Shown piece by piece: positions 14,186 through 22,500 of a stretch of DNA of 33,062 nucleotides (positions within the stretch are counted from its first letter, which is position 1; the number at the start of each line of letters is the position of its first letter). The translations under genes and the position numbers were made by a program. Under the pieces are notes generated by a model. That model saw only the letters and a list, made by a program, of their open reading frames with translations, was not told where the DNA came from and searched no databases. The stretch is from Candidatus Enterousia excrementavium. Lineage in GTDB: Bacteria; Pseudomonadota; Alphaproteobacteria; Rs-D84. The stretch is taken from the NCBI GenBank assembly GCA_017694175.1, contig JADINE010000030.1:1-33062 (forward strand), read 5' to 3'.

Positions 14186-15637
14186 ATGAAAAAAGTTTCT
14201 TTGTTTGTTTTAATGATGATGGCGCCTGTGGTCGCCAATGCGGCGGGTACGTATTATTCTGGGTATACGAGTGCGTATCAATCACCCCAAACATCGTATT
14301 CGTCACGGCAAACTGGGTATGCAAATCGATATAATACAACATACAGCGCGCCTTCGTATGCTTCGCGGTATAATACGGCTGCGGCAACACAAAACCGTGC
14401 AGTTGCTGCACCCGCACAGCAGACGGCAAGTACAACCAGTTCGACTAAAAAATCTGGATTTTGGTTGGATGCCGGTATTTCGCACGAGGTTGGACAATGG
14501 CGCTTTGATATGGCGCAGTCTGGCAGTGTGTTAAGTTATGATAATTTGGCGTGGAATGTTTTTGATGTAAGTGCTGGTTATGCGTTCAATGTTGGAAATA
14601 CTGCATTGCAGGTTGATGCTGGATTAAAATACGGTATGCAATGGGGTGAAAGTCCTATGTACGACGATGATATAACCAGTGGCGGATTTTTGGTTACTAC
14701 GTGGATAGAAGCCGGCACGGAAACGGTTATTGGCGATCAAATAGGGCATGCGTTATCAATGGGAACCAGCCAGGGCGGTAATATGCTGGGGTTCAATATC
14801 GGTTTTGGAATGCCTGAGGTGTTCAAAGTTGGTAATGTGACATTTACTCCGTCGATTGGATATCGGTATTTTAAATATAAGCTGGAAACAGAAAATAATT
14901 ACGGTTTGTCTGTTGATACAACGGCTTGTTTCCAAATCGAGGGCAGTGATGAAATTCAATGTGATCCTGCGATTATCGTGAATTTGTCTGATGGAAAACA
15001 GCAAATTATTTGGCGTGATGATATTGATTTGCCTATGGATGTGCCGGGCAATGCAGAAAGCATTAATACCGGCAGTACATATTACTATCATCAACCGGGG
15101 GTAAGCCATTCGTATGAAACGACTTGGGCTGGGCCTTATATTGCGATGGATATGGATTATGTGATTAACCAAAATAATGCGGTGAATGGTCGGTTGGAAC
15201 TGGGATTTCCTGGATATACATCTGTTGGTGATCAGCCGTATCGATTTGATTGGGCGCATCCCAAAAGTGTAGAGGATGAAGCCGGTATGTTTAGTGCGTT
15301 CCATTTGGGAATGGCGGCCAATTGGACAACTGCCATTACCGATTCGGTTGCATTATCGCTGGGGGTGACGTATGATTATTATACTGTAAGTGGCGCCAAC
15401 GCGAAAACTTATCTGAATGGTTCGTTCTATACCGATTGGTATAACGAGATTTTGAATTCGACCCAGTGGAATGGCGACGAAGAAGCAATGCTGAATCCGG
15501 ATACTGGTGATGCGACCGCGATAAATATTAAAGCGTTGGAAGAATCGTGCCCAGGTTGGGTGTGTTCGACCGATGGGGAAATAGAATCTTTCTATAAATC
15601 ATTGGGCGTTCGCGTGGGAATTAATGCGAAGTTTTAA
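14186..15637 (+). CDS. Outer-membrane beta-barrel protein, first gene of the envelope operon
   Basis: A 483-aa exported protein with signal peptide MKKVSLFVLMMMAPVVANA. Residues 20 to about 90 form a Tyr/Ser/Thr-rich low-complexity linker (repeats like YASRYNT, YANRYNT). From about 92 (FWLDAGISHEVGQWRFDM) a barrel of roughly ten amphipathic strands follows, with long polar loops and a C-terminal aromatic end (GVRVGINAKF). Some strands (SVLSYDNLAW; TWAGPYIAMDMDYVI) faintly recall omptin-type barrels, and an Asp cluster YDDDITSG and a DWAH could be read as omptin-like catalytic pairs. The spacing does not match well, so this is only a lead. The next gene starts 10 nt after its stop, which points to a shared pathway with the two downstream envelope proteins. 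Confidence 0.8.
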   Translation: MKKVSLFVLMMMAPVVANAAGTYYSGYTSAYQSPQTSYSSRQTGYANRYNTTYSAPSYASRYNTAAATQNRAVAAPAQQTASTTSSTKKSGFWLDAGISHEVGQWRFDMAQSGSVLSYDNLAWNVFDVSAGYAFNVGNTALQVDAGLKYGMQWGESPMYDDDITSGGFLVTTWIEAGTETVIGDQIGHALSMGTSQGGNMLGFNIGFGMPEVFKVGNVTFTPSIGYRYFKYKLETENNYGLSVDTTACFQIEGSDEIQCDPAIIVNLSDGKQQIIWRDDIDLPMDVPGNAESINTGSTYYYHQPGVSHSYETTWAGPYIAMDMDYVINQNNAVNGRLELGFPGYTSVGDQPYRFDWAHPKSVEDEAGMFSAFHLGMAANWTTAITDSVALSLGVTYDYYTVSGANAKTYLNGSFYTDWYNEILNSTQWNGDEEAMLNPDTGDATAINIKALEESCPGWVCSTDGEIESFYKSLGVRVGINAKF

Positions 15638-15647
15638 TTGAGTAAGT

Positions 15648-16265
15648 ATGTTTGATGTAAAAAAAATTTTGGTTGCATTATGTGTTGTGGCGGCGCCAGT
15701 GATGGCGCGTGCCGCGATTGATTTGTCAAGCATGGCAAGCGTTAATGTGACAAGTGATACGGCTGCTGCGGCCAAAGATATGGCGTTTGATGAAGCGCGG
15801 CGTCAAATTATCACAGACGTTTTGGGGCAATATTCGATTCCTGATCAGTTGGCTGATGTGTTGAAAATTTCTAAATCGTCTGATTTAACAAATTTGATTG
15901 CATCGTCGTCTATTGATGGTGAACAACAATCAGACACCACATATTCAGCGAATATCACGATGACAATTGATGCCGATGCGGCGCGTGCGTGGATGATGGA
16001 AAATAATATCCAAAATTGGTTGCCGGATGGAAAATCTGGGGACAAAACTGTGGTGCAGGTTGTTATGTCTGACAAACTGGCCGGTTGGATTGAATTAAAC
16101 GCGATTGCGCGTGCAGAAGGTGTGGATTTGGAAACTAAATACATCAATGGAAATCGGGTGACACTGGAAATACCGGCGTCGTCACGTGGGGCGTTTACCA
16201 TTGCCATACGCGAGGCCGGGTGGAGATACGCCGATCAAAATGGCGTTTTGCATATAATAAAGTGA
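15648..16265 (+). CDS. Periplasmic protein with DUF2066/FlgT-N-like pattern
   Basis: A 205-aa exported protein. The signal peptide (MFDVKKILVALCVVAAPVM) is cleaved near ARA. The mature region begins with an alternating strand and then AAKDMAFDEARRQIITDVLG, the pattern of small domains in which conserved Ala-rich helices pack on a sheet, as in DUF2066 and FlgT N-terminal domains. The resemblance is by eye only. The C-terminal half (WIELNAIARAEGVDLETKY, then TLEIPASSRGAFTIAIREAG) looks like a second alpha/beta domain. There is no transmembrane helix or lipobox after the signal, so a soluble periplasmic protein is likely. It is the middle gene of a tight operon between two outer-membrane proteins and could be their assembly partner. 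Confidence 0.75.
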   Translation: MFDVKKILVALCVVAAPVMARAAIDLSSMASVNVTSDTAAAAKDMAFDEARRQIITDVLGQYSIPDQLADVLKISKSSDLTNLIASSSIDGEQQSDTTYSANITMTIDADAARAWMMENNIQNWLPDGKSGDKTVVQVVMSDKLAGWIELNAIARAEGVDLETKYINGNRVTLEIPASSRGAFTIAIREAGWRYADQNGVLHIIK

Positions 16266-16269
16266 TTCT

Positions 16270-17148
16270 ATGTTTAAAAAAATTTCTGTGGTTTTGTTGT
16301 GTTTGGGTATGCCGCTGACGGCGATGGCTGGGGACAGTGAATCTTTGTTCGGATTGTCGCATGATTCCCAGACGCTAAAATTGTCTGTGCGGCGGATTGG
16401 GCTGGATTGGTCGAAAACACAGGTGCGAAATGCCGCACAGTATCAGGATTCGCCTGTGTCGGCTTTGAATGCCACCAGCCAGGATTATATCAAAGGTGTT
16501 TTTGATACCATTTTGGAATTTACTAAAAATAAATTCAAATGGGATAACAGTTTGATTATGGAATACGGTAAAACTACGCTGAAACCGTATAATGCACCGG
16601 CAACTACGGATGAAAATGCCGATAAAATTTTATATTCCAGTGATTTGTCGTATTCGTGCTGGGAATTTGCAGGGTTGAAATTTGGTCCGACTGTGCGTGC
16701 GGCGTACGAAACTCAATTTGCAGACAGCCAGGATTCGCCGCGTCAAAATATTGTTCGTTCCAGTGCGGGTATATCGCTGTTCGATCATGATATTATTAAA
16801 AGTTTGTATTTAACTGGCATACACGAATATGATTTTACTTATGCCGGGGATCAAAATAATAAAATTGGCGCTGAATTTGGGTGGCGGTTGGAATATGCAA
16901 TTCGTGATGGCGTGAAAGTGTCGTCTGATGGTTATTACCGTGAATATTTTTCTTATTCTGGATATGTATCAACTGATTTAGAACGCGATTTAAGTGCAGT
17001 GTTGCGTTTGGATACAAATCTTTGGGGGCATTTTACAATGGGGCCGTATGTTCAATACAGATTGGCCAAGGCTCGCGGTGCTGATGTTTATGGCAGCAAT
17101 TTAATCGTTGGAATTTCGTTTAATTATATAACTGATTTCCTGTTCTAG
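16270..17148 (+). CDS. Outer-membrane beta-barrel protein, third gene of the envelope operon
   Basis: A 292-aa exported protein with signal peptide MFKKISVVLLCLGMPLTAMA. The mature protein alternates amphipathic strands with short turns (LKFGPTVRAAYETQFADS, IGAEFGWRLEYAIRDGV, FTMGPYVQYRLAKARG) and ends FNYITDFLF with a terminal Phe, a BAM-type insertion signal. About ten to twelve strands are plausible. I do not recognise a specific family. It starts 4 nt after the stop of the periplasmic gene, so translation is probably coupled. Its stop codon abuts the stop codon of the convergent pbpC without a visible terminator. Confidence 0.8.
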   Translation: MFKKISVVLLCLGMPLTAMAGDSESLFGLSHDSQTLKLSVRRIGLDWSKTQVRNAAQYQDSPVSALNATSQDYIKGVFDTILEFTKNKFKWDNSLIMEYGKTTLKPYNAPATTDENADKILYSSDLSYSCWEFAGLKFGPTVRAAYETQFADSQDSPRQNIVRSSAGISLFDHDIIKSLYLTGIHEYDFTYAGDQNNKIGAEFGWRLEYAIRDGVKVSSDGYYREYFSYSGYVSTDLERDLSAVLRLDTNLWGHFTMGPYVQYRLAKARGADVYGSNLIVGISFNYITDFLF

Positions 17149-19560
17149 TTATTTTACTATGCTGAAATGTGTTGTGGCGGCCGCACCCATTTCGTCCATG
17201 ATGCGTACTGTATAATCGCCGATTGGTACGTTGTACATTAATGTTTCGCCCGATGTGGTGGTGCCAATCATTTTATCGTTCACAAACCAAAATATTTTTA
17301 CATCGTCCATGTCCGAGATGGCTTGGAATGCGATTTCTTGGGTGTTTTTATCCGATAAAATCACTGTGCGTGTATTGTCCGCAGGGGACAGGATGACGGG
17401 TGCGGTGCGCGCGATGCTGATTTTGTCCAGATTGCAGCCCGGCATAAATGGAGGCGGGGTGTTGCGGGTGATGCCTGCACGTTTGAACATGTCCAGGTAT
17501 TCCGCATCCCAGAATTCAAAAACTTTCATGTGGGTTGTGGCGGGATCGTGTGTGCATGCCCGCAGACCCGTTTTATTATCAATTGGTATGGCGCGATAAA
17601 CAGATGATGTTTCAATTGGTGATTTGCCAGGAATGAAATATGCGTTTATTGATTTTGGACAATATTTGCCGGCCAACCCGCCAACTTCGCTGCACATTTC
17701 AACGGTGGAAATATTCATATCGTCGCGCAAAAAATTATTGTTTTTTATTGGGGTGTTGCGCGCTGCATAATGTTTTTGAACTGTGTTTGATAAAGCAAAA
17801 TAAATTGGGGCTGCGGCGTGCGCGCCACTGAACGCGTTATTTGGGGTGCCATCAAAATTGCCCACCCAAACAATTAACACAAAGTCGCCAAATATTCCGG
17901 CCGTCCAGGCGTCGCGATATGATGACGATGTGCCCGTTTTCCAATAGTGACGAACAGGGGCTGTTTGTTGTTTGGCAAATGGGATTTGTTTCGTCGGGGT
18001 TGATTTATGTGCCAGCATATCAAGAGTTATAAAAAATGCTTCGGGGGACAGAATTTGTGTGCCTGTATCCAATTGCTGGGTGGTGTTTGTGCGAATATTG
18101 TGCCGCATGCCCAGGTTCGCCATCGTGGCATAAATGTCTGCAAGTTCCAGCATTGAAACCTCGGCCCCGCCCAGGGCGACCGAAATGCCATAGTATTCCG
18201 GCGATTTCAGGCCGGTTACCCCAGATGCGATAAGCAAATTATAAAAATTTGTTACCCCGATTTGGCGTAATAAATTTATTGCTGGAATATTGCGCGAATG
18301 CGTTAATGCGTCGCGGGCCAAGACTGGCCCAAAAAATTCATTGTCTGAATTTTCGGGCGCATATACGCCGAAATTTATTTTCGCATCTTTTAACAAGGTC
18401 ATTGAATGGATTAGCCCCATATCAACCGCCGCCGCGTAAATTAATGGTTTAAGTGTTGAGCCAGGACTGCGACGCGCGCGAACACCATCGTTTTCCCCGT
18501 AAATTGTTTTGTCGAAATAATTTGCCGAGCCGATATATGATACAATCTCCATTGTTTTATAGTTTAGCAAAACGGCGGCTGCGTTGGTTATGCCCTGGGA
18601 CTTTTTGCGATTTATTTCCCCCGCCAGGGTTTGTTCCAGCGCGTATTGTAAATCTGTATCAATTGTTGTTTTTATGTATGATTCGTGTGGCCCCAGGTCT
18701 GACCAATAGTTGCGTTCGCGTGATATTTCATAATTTACAAAATGGGGTGCCTGGAACGGTAATTCGTGCGTAGTACGAACCGCAAGTGGCATCTGGGCCA
18801 ACGTTATCAGGTTTGTATCGTTTGGATTTTTTTCAATCCAACGTTGAACTAAATCGCCACGCATATGCATTATATTTTCCAGTCCGGATTTTGTGTTCAG
18901 TCCACGCTTGGTTGGGTTTTGCGGAATAGTGGCCAGGGTTATGGATTCTATTTTGGTTAAATCGTGTGCGGGTTTGTCAAAATATATTAATGATGCCGCA
19001 CCAATGCTTTCTATGTTGCCACCGTATGGCGCCATGTTAAGGTATGCAGATAAGATTTCATCTTTTGAATAAAATAAATCAATGTAAATTGCCGCGGCAA
19101 TTTGTTTCAGTTTACCCAGTATTTCCCGCGTGTCCAGGTTATATTTCATGCGTGCAACCTGCATCGTGATGGTTGATGCGCCGGCCGGGTGCGGGGTGCC
19201 GGAAAAATAGTTTACTGCGGCACGGAAAAGAGCAATTGGATTTACCCCAGGATGATAATAAAAATATTTGTCTTCGTATAAAATTGTTGCGCGTTTTATG
19301 TCTGGGCTTATTTCATTTAATGGGGTATACAGGCGATATTTGTCGTCGGCTGATAATGTTATGCGTAACAGTTTGTCGTTTTTGTCGAAATATGCGCGGC
19401 CAAAATGGGTGTCGTTTAATAGTGGTGGGGTGAAAAATATTTTGATGACTGCCCATATCAAAATAAGTATCACAAGGGTGGAATATAAAACCCTGTGACG
19501 GCGCAGGTGCGCCGTCACATAAGTGATGTATTTGTTTAATTGTTTATTGAACAGATTCAT
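17149..19560 (-). CDS. pbpC: Penicillin-binding protein 1C (bifunctional peptidoglycan synthase)
   Basis: An 803-aa class A PBP. A single N-terminal membrane anchor (about 24-44) is followed by the GT51 glycosyltransferase domain (about 60-240), with the catalytic Glu in LYEDKYFYYHPGV (Glu96) and GASTITMQVAR. The transpeptidase domain (about 300-600) has SxxK at S368-TLK371 in SPGSTLKPL, SRN at 422-424 and KTG at 541-543. The C-terminal 90 residues (from PVILSPADNT) form the BiPBP_C domain that distinguishes PBP1C from 1A and 1B. It polymerises and cross-links peptidoglycan in the periplasm. Its ATG overlaps the 3' end of the alpha-2-macroglobulin gene by 17 bp, the conserved A2M-PBP1C arrangement thought to pair a protease trap with wall repair. 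Confidence 0.96.
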   Translation of the reverse strand: MNLFNKQLNKYITYVTAHLRRHRVLYSTLVILILIWAVIKIFFTPPLLNDTHFGRAYFDKNDKLLRITLSADDKYRLYTPLNEISPDIKRATILYEDKYFYYHPGVNPIALFRAAVNYFSGTPHPAGASTITMQVARMKYNLDTREILGKLKQIAAAIYIDLFYSKDEILSAYLNMAPYGGNIESIGAASLIYFDKPAHDLTKIESITLATIPQNPTKRGLNTKSGLENIMHMRGDLVQRWIEKNPNDTNLITLAQMPLAVRTTHELPFQAPHFVNYEISRERNYWSDLGPHESYIKTTIDTDLQYALEQTLAGEINRKKSQGITNAAAVLLNYKTMEIVSYIGSANYFDKTIYGENDGVRARRSPGSTLKPLIYAAAVDMGLIHSMTLLKDAKINFGVYAPENSDNEFFGPVLARDALTHSRNIPAINLLRQIGVTNFYNLLIASGVTGLKSPEYYGISVALGGAEVSMLELADIYATMANLGMRHNIRTNTTQQLDTGTQILSPEAFFITLDMLAHKSTPTKQIPFAKQQTAPVRHYWKTGTSSSYRDAWTAGIFGDFVLIVWVGNFDGTPNNAFSGAHAAAPIYFALSNTVQKHYAARNTPIKNNNFLRDDMNISTVEMCSEVGGLAGKYCPKSINAYFIPGKSPIETSSVYRAIPIDNKTGLRACTHDPATTHMKVFEFWDAEYLDMFKRAGITRNTPPPFMPGCNLDKISIARTAPVILSPADNTRTVILSDKNTQEIAFQAISDMDDVKIFWFVNDKMIGTTTSGETLMYNVPIGDYTVRIMDEMGAAATTHFSIVK

Positions 19561-22500
19561 TTATCACTGTAAATGTTGCGATATCACCGCGGGCATTAAT
19601 TGCCGGATTATACATCGATTGCGCTGCGATTGGCGGAACTGTGAATTTACCGGCCGCACCGATTTGGGCGGTGTATGTGAAATTAAGCGTGTCGCGATTC
19701 AAGTCTGTGAATATTAATACGCGGTCTTCACGGAATTGGGCATATTCCATGTCGCCAGAAATCGAATCGGGGTTGGCAATGAATCCACCGGGTAACAGGT
19801 CTGTAATTACAACATTATCAGCATTGTTCACATCACCACGTGTGCGGGCTGATATTTTTACAGTTACTGTATCGCCAATGTTGGCAGAATTTATCCGATT
19901 GCCATCCATGTCAAAATATTCGCGTGTAATATCAATGCCATGTGTTTCTGGGTGTGATTCCGTTGGGTATCCAGATTGCAATAATGTAAAGAACAAAGGC
20001 GCATCTTGTGAACAATCGGGGCAATTGATTTCAATTTCAGTGGCGTCCGTTGGAATTTCCACAGTTGTTGTTGTGGATTGTGCTTTTACAATTGGTGCAG
20101 TTGGCGCGTTTGTTGTGACTGTGATCGATGGCATCTTTGCGTTGTTTATGGTGCCAGCCATTGCCATGATGGTTGCCGCCGAAGTGTATGCGCTGTAATC
20201 GCCGGCGGCGATATATGTGCGCAATGCGTTTGATTCCATCGGGTTTTGCGGTGTGAAATATTTGCGTGTGATGTAATAATACATCGCGTCGTTTGCAACA
20301 TTGTTATCAAACAAGCCCCTGTATTCAAAATCTGGGTTTGATGAAAGTTTATATTTCGCAATTAAATCGCGCGCCTGGTCGTCTTGCTTCATGATTTTGT
20401 ATGCTGCGGCAATATAGGCGCCCGTTACGTCTGATTCCCAATCTTTCATACTTTCATTTGCATATTGTGTGAATGAATCAATATAACTGGTTGTGACGTA
20501 ATCATTTTCAGATATTACGTATATTGCCCGGGCGGCCGCGCGTGCATAAGATGGGTCTGTGATTGTGCCGCCAGCAAATGTGCGCAAATAATCCACCGCA
20601 CGAGATAACATTTCATGGGGAATATCAAAGCCTGCATCGCGGGCGATGGTTAAAAATTCTGTGACATAGGCGGTAAGGTTTGCGGTGTCCGGCGAGTACT
20701 GAGTTTCACCATTATTGGCGTCGCCCGCCCACAGCGCAAAGGATCCATCATTGTTTTGCCGATTTTTTAATGTGTTAATTGTTTCCAAGATGTGTTTTTC
20801 TGAATCTTGGAATGTAGTACCCAGAATTTGACTTGATGGCATAATGGCATACGGCATTGCACGGGACACAAGTTGTTCTGTGCATGGGTATTCGTAATGT
20901 GCCAAATATTCAAACAACGGCAAAATCATCGCGTCTGTGCCGCTGGAAATATACAGGCGGCGTGTGGCGTATTCAGGATACATTGGCGTGTAAAAATCCG
21001 ATATTTTGAAATTTGGGGAATTAATCATATCTGATTTGATTTTTGTTTGATATGTTGTTGCCGGGCGCACAGACAGTGTTGTGTGTGATGTGCGGGTGAT
21101 GGATGAATCAGATTTGTCCGATGTGGTTGCCGTGACGATGAGGTCTGAATTCCCCAATGTGTCGCCGGCTGTGGCAGGAAATGTGAATAAGTGTTCACCA
21201 TTTGTTGGGATGTTTGCGTTTGAAGCGCCCTGGGCTGCAATTTTTATGCCGCCGGTTGCAGTGACTGTGACTGATGTGTTCGCGTTGGGGATGTCTGTCA
21301 TGTTTGTAACAACGGAATTAATTTCAAATTCATCGCCTGGGGCAGCCATAAGTGGGGCCGAGGTTGAAATAACAATCGGTGATTGCACAAGGGTTGTTGT
21401 GTCGGACGAACCAACAGATGTGGTGTTTGCAGCCACGGCAAAAATTGTTAATTCGCCATTGAAATATTCAGGAATGTCAAAATTAACTGTGCCGGTTGCG
21501 TTCGCACGCGCATCAACTATGCCGGAATAAAACGCCACAGGTGGCAGAGTGCTGCGGGCAAATGGATTTTGTACAATTGGTTCCAATGCGCTGCCGCCAC
21601 CAAAATCGCCGCCACCGGTTTTTGCGTATTCACGTAACACATTGTATTCCGGTAATAACAGCGACAAGATTTGGAATGTGTCAACCTGTAATGCTGATTT
21701 TTGGAAAAAGTGTGCCAGTGGGTTTGGAATTTGATAATTTGCAACCTGTAAAATTCCGGTGTTGACCGCGAATATCATTAATCGTGCGTTTTTATTTGTT
21801 GTGTATTGTATGGCAAGTTTGTTGTCGCGGACTGTGTCGGGCGCGGTTAATTTAACGTTGATTTTATGCGCAGATGTGTTTGCTGAAAATGGTGCAACGG
21901 CGTATGCATATGGTGTTGTGAATATGTCGCGGCTGTTGATGTCGCGTACAAATGAAACGTTTACATATCCTGTGCCGGCGAAATCATTTGGTACGGTGAT
22001 ATGCTGGATAGATGATGCAGACGTTGTGCGGAACCATTTGTATGCATATACTTTGTCGCGTTCAATTGTTATTAAGCCTGCGCCGGAATAGGGGGCTGTG
22101 ATGCTTATTTCAATATCGGCACCAGGAGCATATTCGGATGAGTTTAATTTAATTTGTAAATCTGCGTTTGTGTCGGTTTGCAAAGTATCGTTCGTTGTGC
22201 CAGCAACAAAGTATTTTGCGTTGGCCAGTATTTTATTTGAAGCATCCAAAACTTGCAGAACGTATGTGCCACTGGTTGATGTGTCCAATGTTATTGTTGT
22301 GCCGTCTGTTGGTATGTTAATCGGATTTTGCGAAATAATTTTGTCGTGTGTAGTTGTTTGATATTTGTAAATATTATTGTAATCTTTGACCAATGTAGTT
22401 TGAGTTTCTTGTTTTACCAGACGTATGGTTAAATCATTTGCTGTGGTTGGTGTTGCAGTGTGATCAATTGCAACAAAATTTATTTTACGTGTGGTGTTAC

